From Microstegium vimineum (lineage: Eukaryota > Streptophyta > Magnoliopsida > Poales > Poaceae), in NCBI GenBank assembly GCA_022036555.1, contig CM039119.1, positions 43,093,318 through 43,157,317 of the forward strand: a stretch of DNA of 64,000 bases, read 5' to 3'. Below, piece by piece: positions 9,816-22,533 of this stretch. The notes beneath the pieces were generated by a model that ran no database searches, was not told where the DNA came from, and saw only the letters and a list, made by a program, of their open reading frames with translations. How positions within the stretch are numbered: position 1 is the first letter of the stretch; every line of letters starts with the position of its first letter. The translations under genes were made by a program, and so were the position numbers.

Positions 9816-11279
9816 AATTAGGGTCACCACTCTTTTAGAACCACTTTTATTCTTTTTTTCCCCCTATTGTTCTCCCCTTTCTTAGGACAAGGGGCTCGCA
9901 AGGGAGGAGGACCTTGACGAGCAGGGGTGGGATTGACCTCAGTGACAACACAACAAGAGGTGAGGAGCTCGACGGTCAGGGGTGCAAGGCTCAGCCTGAT
10001 GGCGCGACCATTTGGGAGAGAGTGGCGACGAAAAAGAAAAGGACACGCCAGAGGGGTTGATGCCAGGAAAAAGATCATAGAAAGTAGAGAGGCCCCTAAG
10101 TAAGCTCTATGAGACGGTGACGAGGAAGAGGATCTGAGGGCCTCCACAGAGCGGGGATTCAAATTGAGATCCTACTAAAATCAAGTTTCTCTCTTGTTCT
10201 CTTTCTTTGCTTTGACACAAAAATATAAAAATAGAGACCGTCCCTATCCAAGATGCTCTAAAGAAATTAAAACATGCTAAACTGGCAAAGTAATGTCGAA
10301 CTGCCAACTCGTATCTACTGTACGTCATCCTTGGGCAGCCAGCCAAGGATGTTGAACTGGCATCTCGTATCATACTTCAGCTAGATGGCCTTCCGTGTGG
10401 CCAAACTTGCTGCTCATTCACATTGCCTAGTACCTCAACATCAGCTGCCGCTGGCGGGAGAGTCGCCAGGCATCCGCTCCCGCAGGCGGCGGCCGCTCGT
10501 CGCGACCAGCGACGCTCAGCGCCAGCGGAGGTCCGGCCCGGGGGCACTCTCGGGTTGCGTCAGAGACCGTCCTGGCATGCCCGGTCACGTCGACAGCGAG
10601 CCCATGATGAGCGGCCTGCGGCGGAGCGTGATTTCTGCCGAGCCGACATGACCAGGCAGCGGCGCCGCCATGCCGGTTGACTTCGGTGCCTTGACCACAG
10701 GCTAGCGTGTCCGAACCCATGTTGTCAGAGGCCGCGTCGTGCAGGCAAGGCAGCGTCTGCAGCCGGAAACCCAGGCGCTGTCGATGGCGTGCGCGTTTGA
10801 TTTTTCGTGCTCGGTGCAGATCTTTGACTCCTACACGGCGCCTGGGACCCCAATGTGCCATGAGGCGTTGCTCGCGTCTCGCGAACCGGTTTCGGATTTA
10901 AGTTGATGATCCTTGATGGCGGATGCTTCTGCGCGGGCTCTGTGCACGGACGGGGGACGTTCTCCTGCTTGGGCCAGATATCTCTAGCGGTCCAGGCCAA
11001 ACGTCAGTGCTGGGCTGCTCGGCGCCCCCAGCCCAGGGAGGGGTTGTGCTTCTGCAGCCCATTGCATGTGACCCTTCTACCCCCAAGCCCGCGAGGCAGG
11101 GTTGCATAACCCACCATTTCTGTGGCTCAGCAAATCTTCTTCCAGCTACAACGGCCGTCCGTGCTGGAGGAGTCCGCGTAAGGCACAGCACGTTGCCTAG
11201 GTGATTAGATGAGGTTGACTCCACAAATTGTAACCGTGCTTCTGTCTCCGTAGCATCTGCTTTCTCGGTTCTTTTCTGT
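9816..11279. other. unassigned region without a convincing gene
   Basis: Several short overlapping frames in the GC-rich part (10400-11200) show no recognised domain. An approximate direct repeat, ggcagccagccaaggatgt..catctcgtat against aactggcaaagtaatgtc..ccaactcgtat, occurs at 10270-10370. Nothing here supports a host gene. Confidence 0.4.
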
Positions 11280-11357
11280 TCTTCCTTCAGTAAAGTTGGG
11301 CAAGTGTTGCTACTTTCTTATGAAAAACGCGCTCCTTGAGCGCGGTCAGAAAAAAGG
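11280..11357 (+). mobile_element. possible 3' end of a non-LTR retroposon
   Basis: The sequence ctactttcttatgaaaaacg, then gctccttgagcgcggtcagaaaaaa, resembles the terminal part of grass L1-type elements, which end in a short A-tail. The 5' limit is not visible; the GC-rich stretch from about 10400 may belong to it. Confidence 0.35.
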
Positions 11358-11802
11358 TCCGCTCTGTGAGGCAACCAGACAATCTACATAACCACTTCGC
11401 ATGAATCGAATTTTCTGCCTTCAGGAAGATCACGAGAACGTACCGTCAGATACTTTCACGAGATAGAATAGAAGCGTCTTATTACAGCTACTGAGTTGAG
11501 CGGGCTGCACTTTGCCAGACTTTTTTTTTTTTTTTTGAAAGTCACTTTGCCAGACTTAGCAATGGCAAAACTGAGCACCAAACGCCCTGAAACAATACTC
11601 AATATGTAATGCAACATCCAGAATCACTGACAATTTCCAGTGCAATCAACGAACTCCACTATACATCAGCGTAGACTCATGCAGAGGGACGACTGCCATC
11701 TTGCCTACAGCACAAGCACACTCAACGACTCTGACATCTCATCCAATTATAATAACACAGCCTATAGGTACACACTGTCAGCGAAATATAAGCTGTAAAA
11801 AT

Positions 11803-11805
<3 letters not shown>

Positions 11806-11852
<47 letters not shown>
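11806..11852. repeat. (TA)n microsatellite
   Basis: About 22 consecutive ta dinucleotides lie in the 3' flank of the RING gene. The surrounding 11358-11980 has no gene; a T-run is at 11521-11536. Confidence 0.95.
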
Positions 11853-11854
<2 letters not shown>

Positions 11855-11980
11855 GGTAAGCCCATGAAAGCTTCTAAGCCGTAACACTAACATCTCTGTA
11901 CATGTTAAGATACCCTTAATCAATGGCTCCTATGAATGAAACTATCCCCTGCTGGTTCTGAAACGAAGGGAAGCTCTCCA

Positions 11981-14900
11981 TCAACCTTGGTTTTGGTTGT
12001 TTTCAGTTTCAGGAAGGGGCACTCCTGACCTGGCATAAAATACCTTCAGCACGAATTCAGTCGCAGGCGTGCCCACGGATGACCGCACTCGGCCCTTTGG
12101 TCGTTTGTCGATCGAGCAATCTGCTAGGTCGTGCAGGGGAATTCCTGGGTTCACTGGTTTGCCGCCGCAGAGTATCTCCACCTGCAAGCTGATACATAAG
12201 CCTCGGCTTCTAGTGTACTTTAGTTGTTAGTCCTTTTTAGTTTTTGGACAGTAGCTACTTTTGCTTTAGACTAGCTTTATTGTACTGCATTAGAAATATG
12301 CTCTTGGAGCAAACTTGTATCCTACGAAAGCTCTATTGAGCTCCTGTTTATATAAAGGGGATACAAAGACTAAAGGCAAGAAGCCCTAGCAGCACAATCC
12401 TGAGTCCTACTTTACTAACAATTGATATCGGAGCTCTGATTGCTATAGAGCCAAGAACACCACCTTTTCACTCTCCTAGCCATGTCTTCCTCAGCAGAGC
12501 GCGCTGCCGCCATCAAGGCCAAGGCCGTGGCCATCGAGGATGGTGCATCTGTCACCGCTGAGGGGGCGCAGGGCGGCTCCAACACCCGGGCCGCGCGTCT
12601 GCTGGCTGCAGAGGCAGTAGCGGCGGCGGCGATCCAGGCGGCGAGGCAGGCTGCAGCAGTAGTAGAGCAGGCGGCGAGGACCGCGCAGGCGCTGCGAGCG
12701 GAGATCGCTGCGGAGGAGGATGAGCAGGTGGAGAAGGATGCCAGACGCTCTGAGAGCTCGCGCGATCGGAGGGATCGGCGCCGCTCTCAGTCCCCGCGCG
12801 ACCGCAGGCGAGGCCGCGGCGGCGGGCGCCATGAGTCGCGGGACAGGGTGGTCTACCGCGACTCCGGCAGCAGCACGGCGTGGCCGATGCTGGACAAGAC
12901 CAACTACCATGAGTGGTCGCAGCTCATGAAGTTGCGGATGCAGGCGCGCGGCATGTGGGAGGCCGTCGAGGGAGGTCCGGTCCAGTACCGCGACGATCGG
13001 CGGACGCTCGAGGTGATCGTGGCTGCTGTGCCCAAGGAGATGGGCATCCCGCTCATGGACAATGCATCGGCAAAGGAGGCGTGGGACGCCATCGCTGCAG
13101 CAAGGATCGGCGTGGACAGGGTCCGACGGGCGACGCTGCAGCGACTTCGCCGAGACCGAGAGAACATCGGCATCCAGCCCGATAAGCAAGTCGACGACTT
13201 CGCTATCCGACTGTCGACTCTACATCAGCAACTCGTCATCCACGACGATCGGGACATCACCGAGGAGCGCGTGGTGGAGAAGTACCTTCGATCGGTGCCG
13301 GCGAAGTACGCGCAGATCGTCGTCGCCATCGAGCAATTCCTCGACTTTGAGGCGCTCACGCTCGAGGAGGTGACTGGGAGGCTCAAGGCGGTGGATGATC
13401 TCGAGGCGCAAGCACCGATCGGGCCGATGGCCGTCGGAGGGAAGCTGATGTACACTGAGGAGTAGTGGAGAGAGCGCTGGAGGAAGGAGAAGAAGGGCGT
13501 TGCCGATGCCGATGGCTCTGCCGATACCGATGGATCGGTTCCCAGGCAGCAGCGAGGTCGCGGAGGAAGGAACCAACGGGGCCGTGGCGGCGCGCGTGGC
13601 CGAGGGCGCGGCGCTGGCCGCGGAGATGGCGGCGGTGTTCGCGGCCCCCGGGTGACAACCGTGGGCCGAACACCTGCCTCAACTGTGGCTTGGAGGGCCA
13701 CTAGGCGAGCGATTGCCGATTGCCACGACGAGAGCGCGGCGGAGGCCGCGGCGGTGGAGGTGATCGTGGCGGCCGAGGAGGTGATCGAGGTGGAGGCCGC
13801 GGCGGCGGTGCTGTGGATACGCTGGGCGTGCCCAGTATGCCGAGTGCGAAGAAGACGACGGGCTGTTCATGGCACACGCGTTCGTCGAGCTGGACAAGGA
13901 TGCATCGGCTAACTCTCTGGCCGCGCAAGAAGTCACCTTGGAGGAGCCAAGGGCTCGAGTTTTCCTTGGTGCCGATGAAGAAGAAGAAGAGAAGATGGGA
14001 GGCTGGTACCTCGACAGCGGAGCAACGCACCATATGACGGGGCGCCGCGAGCTCTTTGCCGATCTGAACACCGACATCCGCGGCACCGTGCGCTTCGGGG
14101 ACGTGTCCAAGGTGGACATCCGCGACATCGGCACCATCGTGTTCCAAGGCAAGACCGGCGAGCATCGGATGCTGCAAGGCGTGTACTTCATCCCTGCCCT
14201 CAAGAACTCGATCATGAGCCTCGGACAGTTGGACGAAGGAGGTTCCAAGGTGGAGATTGCCGATGGCGTGCTGCGCATCTGGGATCGTAGTCGCCGTCTG
14301 CTTGCCAAGGTATCTCGAGGAGCTAACCACCTCTACATCCTTCACTTGGAAGCTGTGCAGCCTTGCTGTCTCGCCATGCGCAAGGATGACATGGCATGAC
14401 AATGGCACGAGAGGCTTGGCCATTTGCACTTTGATGCACTACGGCGCCTGAGCAGAGGAGAGATGGCCCGTGGGATCCCCAAGATCGACCACGCGGAGCA
14501 GGTCTGCGACGTCTGCGTCACCACCAAGCAGAAGCGACGAGCCTTCCCATCGGCAACGACGTACCGTGCCCAGGAGCACCTGGAGTTGGTGCACGACGAC
14601 CTCTGCGGACCTGTGATATCGGCAACATCGGCAGGCAACCGATACATCCGTCTATTGGTGGACGACGCCACCCGATTCATGTGGGCGGCGCTGCTGCCGA
14701 CCAAGGATGTTGCTGGGGAGGCAATCAAGCGCATCAAGGCTGCAGCAGAGGTGGAGAGCGGCTGCCAGCTCAAGGTCTTGCGCACGGACAATGGCGGCGA
14801 GTTCACCGTCGCTGAGTTCAGCTCCTACTGCGCCGATCAAGGTATCAAAAGGCACTTCAGTGCCCCTCACTCCCCTCAGCAGAATGGAGTTGTTGAGCGT

Positions 14901-17900
14901 AGGAACCAGACGGTGGTGGCCATGGCACGAGCTCTGCTCAAGCAACGCGGTCTACCGGCAAGATTTTGGGGGGAGGCTGTCATGACGGCGGTGCACCTTC
15001 TAAACCGTGCTCCGACGCATGCACTGCAGGGCATCACCCCCTACGAGGCATGGCATGGCCGATCGCCGATGTTGGGCCACCTCAAGATGTTTGGCTATGT
15101 CGCCTACACCAAGTGCCTGACTCAACTCCGCAAGTTGGATGACCGCGGCGAGGCCGACGTGTTCATCGGCTATGCGGAGGGCGCGAAGGCTTACAAGGTC
15201 TACGATCCAGTGTCCCAGCGCGTGCGTATCAGCCGCGACGTCGTGTTCGACGAGGGCCGCGGCTGGGACTGGACATAGGCATCGGCAAACACATCGGTGG
15301 AAGGCAGCAGCGACTTCACCGTCGAGTACCCCGGGGAAGTGGTGGTGCCTGGAACTCCCAGATCGGCATCACCATCGCCATCGGCACCGCGTTTCAATAC
15401 ACCGGAGCCGTCACAAGGTACCGCGCCATCGGCAGCGGCACCATCAACAGCGGCACCATCGGCAGCCGCGCCATCGGCAGCAACGCCATCAGCAAGCAGC
15501 TCTAGTCCTCGGGTCGAGCATGTGACTCCCCCGGAGGACGATGAAGAAAGGGTGGACGCCTACCATGGCAGTGAGCCACCGCGCTACCGACGCATCACTG
15601 ACCTCATCGGGGATGAGGCCACCCCGCCGCTGGCTCAGAGACTGTTCGCCGAGCTGAACCTCTCCTGCTCGGGCGAACCGACTACCTACGCTGAAGCTGC
15701 CGATGATCCAGCTTGGCAAGCTGCGATGGAGGAAGAGCTGGGCGCTATTGAGCGTAACGGCACCTGGGAGCTGGTGCCACCTCGAGCTGGCCATCGACCA
15801 ATCACCCTGAAGTGGGTGTTCAAGCTGAAGAAGGATGTCGATGGAGCTGTGATCAAGCACAAGGCAAGGCTTGTGGCTCGGGGGTTTGTGCAACAAGAAG
15901 GGATCGACTATGAGGATGCTTTTGCCCCTGTGGCAACGATGAAGTCAGTTAGGCTGCTACAAGCCTTGGTTGCTCAAGAAGGATGGAAGGTCCATCACAT
16001 GGATGTCAAATCGACATTCCTCAATGGAGAGCTCAAGGAGGAGGTCTATGTGAGGCAGCCATCTGGGTTTGCTGTCCAAAGAGAAGAAGACAAGGTCTAT
16101 CGGCTCCACAAGGCACTGTATGGGCTGAGGCAGGCACCCAGGGCATGGAATGCAAAGCTGAACTCAACCTTGAAGAAGATGGGGCTCGTTCAGAGCAAAC
16201 ATGAAGCTGCCATCTACAGAAGAGGCTCAAATGGCTCTGTTCTGCTAGTCGGAGTCTATGTGGATGACTTGATCATCACTGGAGTCAAGGAAGAGGAAGT
16301 GAAGGCTTTCAAGACGGAGATGCAGTCCATCTTTGTGATGAGTAACCTTGGGTTACTCAGCTTCTATCTTGGAATAGAAGTGCAACAAGGCAGTAGTGGG
16401 ATCACTCTGAAGCAGAGCCACTATGCTAAGAGGATTGTGGAGCTGGGGAGCATGACCGATTGGAACCCTGCTGCCACACCGATGGAGGAAAGATTAAGGC
16501 TGAGCAAGGAGAGCACAGCAGAAGAAGTGGATTCAACACAATACAGAAGATTGGTTGGAAGCTTGAGGTACTTGGTCCACACTAGACCAGACCTGGCTTT
16601 TTCAGTGGGATTTGTCAGCAGGTTCTTGGAGAGACCGACCACTGAACATCAAATGGCAGTCAAGAGAATTCTCAGGTACTTGGCTGGTACCCTTGACTAT
16701 GCCATCCACTTCACCAAGGCACCATCATCGGCAGGGTCCTCATCGGCAAGGATCTCATCGGCAAGGTTCTTGGGCTATTGTGACTCAGATCTAGCTGGAG
16801 ACATTGATTCCAGCAAGAGCACAACTGGTTATCTCTTCTTCCTAGGCAACAGCTTGGTCAGTTGGCAATCGGTCAAGTAGAAGGTAGTGGCACTCTCCAA
16901 CTGTGAGGCTGAGTACGTGGCCATGACTACAGCAGCAACTCAGGCGCTATGGCTATCAAGGTTGCTTGCCGATTTGCTAGGAAGGAGAGTGGAAAATGTG
17001 GAGTTGAAGGTGGACAACAAATCGGCACTTGCACTTGCCAAGAACCCAGTGTTTCATGACAGGAGCAAACACATAAGGACCAAGTTCCACTTCATCAGAG
17101 ACTGCGTGGATGAGGGGAGCATCAAGGCCGATCACATCGGCACAAATGAGCAGCTTGCCGATATTCTCACCAAGTCACTTGGAAGAACCAAGTTTGAAAC
17201 CATGAGAAGCAAGATTGAACTCAAGAAGATCGGCAAGACTGGCTGAAGCAAGGCTTAGGGGGAGAATTGATAGATAAGCCTTGGCTTCTAGTGTACTTTA
17301 GTTGTTAGTACTTTTCAGTTTTTGGACAGTAGCTACTTTTGCTTTAGACTAGCTTTATTGTACTGCATTAGGAATATGTTCTTGGAGCAAACTTGTATCC
17401 TACGAAAGCTCTATTGAGCTCTTGTTTATATAAAGGGGATACAAAGACTAGAGGCAAAAAGCCCTAGCAGCACAATCCTGAGTCCTACTTTACTAACACA
17501 AGCACACCTCTGTTGTAACTGGACAGAATGAGAAACAAAATGGTATCTGCTACACTGTCCACATCTGTATCATCCACCGACGGTAGCAAAGTTTGTAAAA
17601 TATTTGAATGCACTAAGCTATGCAAAAAACTTTGAGGGGCTACTGCACTCATAGAATATGTATGCTGCTCCCTGCGGACTGCTTGTCTATTCTTATTTTT
17701 TTTGGGAGGCAAACTGATTGACTGCCTTGTTATCAGTTTGGAAGTAATCGGAGTTTTTGCTGTGTTGGCCAAGGAACAGAAGATGATGGATGGACATTGG
17801 GTACTACACGGTATAGTTTGTTAGCATTTGTAGATGTTGTTCAGTACAAAGATAACAGCAAGAAACTCTCCAAAGTGAAACAGCTTCACGGAATTAATAT

Positions 17901-20900
17901 TTGAAAACAATGTGGCACAGTTTCCATTGACAATTCAAAGGTAATCATGAAATGATATGCTTTGCTTTTTAAAATAAACACATAAATAACAGGATCTTAT
18001 GAGATAAAACTAATGGGTATTAATTGAGATAAATACAAACCTCAGCTTCACTTGAAAGATTAAGTTTCTGCACAAGGTATTTCTGTATGAAGGAAGCAGG
18101 CAAATTTACATCCCTAAGGACAACAGAGTAAGGAAATCACCCTTAGTGCAGAAAAAGCATATAGTGTTTCAAGCAAGAAAGTACGATGAGATAACTCACT
18201 TGATCCTCAAAAATTTTGATGGTATCCGCGGTAGCGGAGGCTGTCCTTTCCTGCAACAATCAACACAATAGCATGATTTCTGATGTCCTTTTAAAAACAA
18301 CAAATGGAACTTTGTAAGACAGGCGCTTAGTTTCTTACTGATCAAAAGCAGCAAGAAGGTAGAACCATAACGCTTGCAATCTCTTATTAGGCATATTCTT
18401 TCGCTTTGTATTTTTCTGTTTTCCCTTCAAAATCAATAGTTTCTTGGTACCAGTTCTCTTCTCCAGATTTCCACGTCTTGTAAACTGCTTCTTAGTCTTT
18501 GCTTCACTGGCAAGAGTTACATCACCTGGATCATCAGTCTTTTTTTCAGCTGTCTTTACATCTTCCGATTTGGATCGAAGAGACCTTTTGTTTTTAGCAG
18601 CTCGAAAGTGACATCCTAAAGATCTCCATCCCCCAGATTTTTTTGTGATATTACTACTGCCCCGCAAGGTTGAGTGCTGCATCAATGGCATAAGGAGCAC
18701 TAAATAAGAATCAGTCACAACAAAAAATAATGAATTTCAATTAAGTAAATGAATTTTAAAACATTAAATAGCACTGAAATTTCTCTCACATGCATTGATG
18801 CATATATAGCATTCAGGTTCCATGCTTCCTTACCAACATGGAACATGATATTGATATACATGTGAAATTATAAAGGTTTGAAATAGAAGAAGATTGAAAG
18901 TGTGTTCTTTTTTTGAGGGAAGTGAACAAGGGTTCTTTTTTTAGGGAAGTGAACGTGTGTCATCCATAATGTCCCCAGGCCTAACACATACAGAAAGTCT
19001 TAGGCTCACCACATCCGTGCAAACAAAACAAAGGAAAAATAGAAGGGCAAGAGTGAATTACACAATCTCCTATAACAGGACCTTTTTTTTCCAATTGTGG
19101 GGATTTAGCTTATAACTTCTTAACACAATCGTTTATTAAGGATATCCAGTAAAAGAAAAGCAACATACCAAAGGGAGCTTGCGTAAGCATGAAGCTTTTG
19201 TTTTCCTCTTTGTCAAGCATTTTTGTACAGACATTTGAGGAGTATGTTTTGTCAACGAAGATAAAGATCGTTCTTTCATCTTGATCGGTGATGTAATTGG
19301 CGATGTGACTTCTGGGCCCTCAACCTTTTGTTTTTTAAAAGGGAATACCTTTGACCTTACATACTGTAGGCTATGATCAATTCTGTATAGAAAGTTAGTT
19401 GACATGAGCCATAAGCTACAGCTATAAAATAGATCAAGTGCATCACAAGAAAAACTAACATACAGAAAAGTAAACTTTCTTGTTGCATGTTGCTTCAATG
19501 CACGGGAATAATCTATCAGAATTCAGATTAATGGGCAATGGTGTCATTGTGAAAACATGATGATCCAACATGGCAGGGTGCTGATGCAGATGAACGTCAA
19601 AAGCCAGGATGGCGCATTTAAATAGTAGATCTCTAAAGGCTAACTCGCTTTTGGTACTAGAGAGAATGTTGGAGAACATTTTCGCAGGTTTGGTCCATGT
19701 ATGTTCCATTATGTTGCACACTCACACTAGCTACTGACATGCATCTGGCATGCATCAAAGCTGATGCCATAACTCAAAATGGTTCATTGAAACAGCCCAA
19801 GATAATGCAATAGTATACAACCACACACAATATAAATATATTTCAAGAAAAAACAAACCTGAGTTTCTCCAATGGAGCACAGCCCAAATCGATGTTACAA
19901 ATAGGGCAGCAGCACACTTCCTTACTTATGAACTCCTCTGATATGCACTTCCTGCAAACTGATGGTACTTGTAACATTAATGGCAGAGGCGCAATCATGA
20001 TTAATGAAGAAAAAAATGTTGGAACACACTAATCCAATTAAGAATAAATAAAAACAGCAGTTCAATACTGGTAATTGTTATGCCACACAGCACACTACCA
20101 GCAGCGTGCCCGACTTGGTTACACAGCTAGGACAGCCAAAACCTGAAGAGGAAAAGGTGACAATTTGCTGTGGCTTGAGGAAGCGACTTCAAATTAGTAG
20201 CACGTCTTCCTCAGTTATTAAGGCAAAAACGCATGTTTTATATAGATAAAAAAATGAAGTTTATTCCCCTCTCTGGCTCTTCCACTAATGATGTGGCACC
20301 TCGCCACAAACAAGGACTTTGTTTTCTGACCAAAGAGCATAACATACTTGTTCTCAAGATGGTGCGCTGCAAAATCTCCAGAACAGGACAAATGAAATGT
20401 CACCATTTCTTGGCCATATAAGCAACTCTTGAAGCATAAAACCATACATTTCACACATATGATCCAGATTAATTTATTGCAGAGTGCAAAGCACACGTTA
20501 GCTCAGAAAGTCATCTTCACAAACACACTGGAACACTCACCCAAACATGTGAAGAAACAGGTTGAGCAACGTTTCTATTTTCTAGTGGATTAAAGATGCC
20601 TCGACACGAGCAATTTCTACCTTTTTTTCCCTTTCCCTAGCCACTACAGAAATGAAATGACCAGCCAACCTAACAGGCAACATTTTTTCCAGCAAGCATT
20701 ACCTGACGTGGGGAGTATAAGTATAAAATAAACAAAATGATGCAACACTTTTCCATGCAATATAATATGCACCTATTCCCAGCACGGCGAAAGGTTTGTG
20801 ATGTGTTTTTGCTGCATTAGGAGACCAATCTAGAAAACATCTGGCCTAAAACGTGGAAATACCAGCTTTGCATGTTATGTAAAGCTCCACATCACCAGAT

Positions 20901-21810
20901 ACACCAAATAAACAGCCAATGTAATTCGTTTTGCTTGAAACGACACTTAAGTGGACATTAGGCTAGAACACTTTAGGTGAAAATTAAGTTTAGAACACCA
21001 CCGCAATTACGCAATAAATAAATAACATAACATAAGGCCGGCCTTAAACACTCTCCCAGTAAAAACTGGCTCCGTGTGATTTTCTCATGGATCATGGCGG
21101 GCACACGCAGCACTTACCACTCATGCAATGGACTGCGCCGATCACTTAAAAATCCCTCAAAAAACCAGGCAAAAGTGAACCAAACCTTCCATTCCCGCAA
21201 AGTTAGAGCGTACCCACTCTGCAACAAACATACAGACGACGTGAATTTCACACACTAAAAGTGCACACCCTCGTAATTTTTGAGAAATTCTCATCCGCTT
21301 GGACGACCAAAGATGCCACCTTTCGCGCATCACCTCAAACACCAGACAGATCACTGCAAAAATTCAAATCCGAAGCGCGGAAGGATAGCAGTGAGCACTG
21401 ACCACCTTCCACGTTTCACGACGGACGCAGCAACCCGAGGAAAAAAAGAGGTTTTGAGCGAGCCACCCACAGGACCCGAGCAGACCTACCTATGCACGCC
21501 AGTTACTGAGAAAGGTTGGCAGAGCGGCGAGTTACTACTACTCACAGGTGTGGAGGCACTCGGTGATGGTGGCGGCGTCGCGGAAGAGGCGGCCGCAGAG
21601 CGGGCACGTGAGGCACGCCGCGAGGGACGACCGCCTCAGCATCACCACGTCCCTGTCTCCTCCGCCGTCCCGTCCCGCTCCGGCTCCAGTCGCCGCGGCC
21701 GCGTCGGCGGCGGCGCCGGCGGTTGTCAGCGCCTCGCAGGCGAGCACGGCGCCGCTCTCCATGCCGCCACCTGCAGAGGCAGAGGACCCTCCCTCACGGA
21801 CGACTCTCAC
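11981..21810 (-). CDS. DRIP-like RING E3 ubiquitin ligase, seven exons, 413 aa
   Basis: Exons on the minus strand are 21810-21546, 19958-19859, 19382-19169, 18676-18339, 18250-18200, 18113-18041 and 12181-11981. All introns are GT-AG and the sum is 1242 bases, open to the stop. Exons 1-2 make a C3HC4 RING finger (CLTCPLCGRLFRD, ECLHTFCRKC, CCCPICNIDL) followed by APLEKLR. Exons 3-4 are basic and low in homology. Exons 5-7 form the C-terminal RAWUL/Polycomb-RING-like part (PRIPSKFLRIKDVNLP, FIQKYLVQKLNL, VEILCGGKPV, SSVGTPATEFVLKV). This order and length match plant DREB2A-interacting proteins (Arabidopsis DRIP about 420 aa), nuclear E3 ligases that ubiquitinate the drought regulator DREB2A. 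An internal Met (MESG, 21762) is another possible start. Intron 6 holds a whole copia element, so expression may be affected. The domain call is firm; the substrate is inferred. Confidence 0.85.
12190..17498 (+). mobile_element. complete Ty1/copia retrotransposon in intron 6 of the RING gene
   Basis: The LTRs are 12190-12420 and 17268-17498, each 231 bp and nearly identical, running from TGATA to TAACA. A 5-bp target duplication caagc lies at 12185-12189 and 17499-17503. The primer-binding site follows the 5' LTR (attgatatcggagc, 12421). The polypurine tract is aggcttagggggagaat before 17268. An LTR TATA box lies at 12347-12356. It is oriented opposite to the host gene. The left end is 7-8 bp from the host splice acceptor at 12183-12182. 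Confidence 0.95.
12482..17246 (+). pseudogene. Ty1/copia gag-pol, inactivated
   Basis: The order is: gag (12482-13462); CCHC knuckle (CLNCGLEGH..SDC, about 13676-13720); protease with YLDSGATHH (about 14007); integrase zinc part with HERLGHLHF and CDVC (about 14404-14520); core with Asp in VHDDLCGP, Asp in LRTDNGGEF and Glu in QNGVVERRN (14590-14915); reverse transcriptase with YVDDLIITG (about 16257); and RNase H with YCDSDLAGD, NCEAEY and KHIRTKFHF (to 17200). There are in-frame stops at 13463, 13702, 14397, 15276 and 16878 and two frame changes around the knuckle. Domain order integrase before reverse transcriptase is the copia order. Confidence 0.95.
17504..18040 (-). other. remaining part of RING-gene intron 6
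   Basis: This is AT-rich intron sequence between the copia element and exon 6. No open frame of interest is seen. It contains the original 3' end of the intron next to the copia target duplication. Confidence 0.6.
19959..21545 (-). other. RING-gene intron 1 (1587 bp)
   Basis: The intron is bounded by a GTGAGT donor at 21545 and an AG acceptor at 19960-19959. It contains no recognised gene. Much of it is shared with the second copy at 30155-31000, but about 20325-20690 is missing from that copy. Confidence 0.7.
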
Positions 21811-22533
21811 CCGCGTCGTGCTCGATCGCGTCGCTCGCAGCTTCGATTTCCTCGGCCGCGACAGCGACGGTGTGCCGTGCGCGCTTTGGGGGCTTTGGGT
21901 GGGGACGAGGCGAGACCGCGAGAGTGACGACGCGTAGCGGTTACGGGGGAACCACTCGGCGTCACGCTCAAGCGGTCAAGGTCAAGCCCACCGGACCGCT
22001 TCAGCGTCTCGCCGTGATGCACTGACGCCGTTTCCGGGTTTAGGGTCGGGTTAAAACTTTTTTTCAGAAAAAAAGGTCTCTTAAAATTTCTGTATATTTC
22101 GTTCAAACAAATCTTTTTTTGTGGAGACAATTTTTTTTTTCTTGCGTTTCAAATAATGAGCGTCGCTTATCTTCAATTCACCCTATTCGCTGAACTTAAA
22201 CTCACAAAACAGCTCCAACTGACTTATCAATCACAGAAATTATTAACCTCCGTGGTGGTCAGCCCTTTACAAGTCAATGGAGCTCTGAAGACGCAGGAGC
22301 CAAGACTTTCAGTGGTTTTACAAGTCAATGCTCCAGAGAAGTTATGATAGAGACAACAGGAGGTGAGATGATAGCGATAGATTGTGACAGGATCAGGAAA
22401 CAGGAGACAAGAGAACCCAACTATTTATTGCATTAAACCTAAGGCCTATAAACTAAATGATATTGTGGGGAAAATCCCACAAGGTCATTGCACTCATTAC
22501 AAAGACTCAAATCATGCATTATTATAAAGACAA

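Noticed and set aside
12491..13701. Minus-strand frames of 118-232 aa over copia gag
   Set aside because: Shadows of gag and of the Arg/Gly-rich knuckle linker.
18335..18718. Treating the 127-aa minus-strand frame as a separate gene
   Set aside because: It is exon 4 of the RING gene; splice sites and phase fit exactly.
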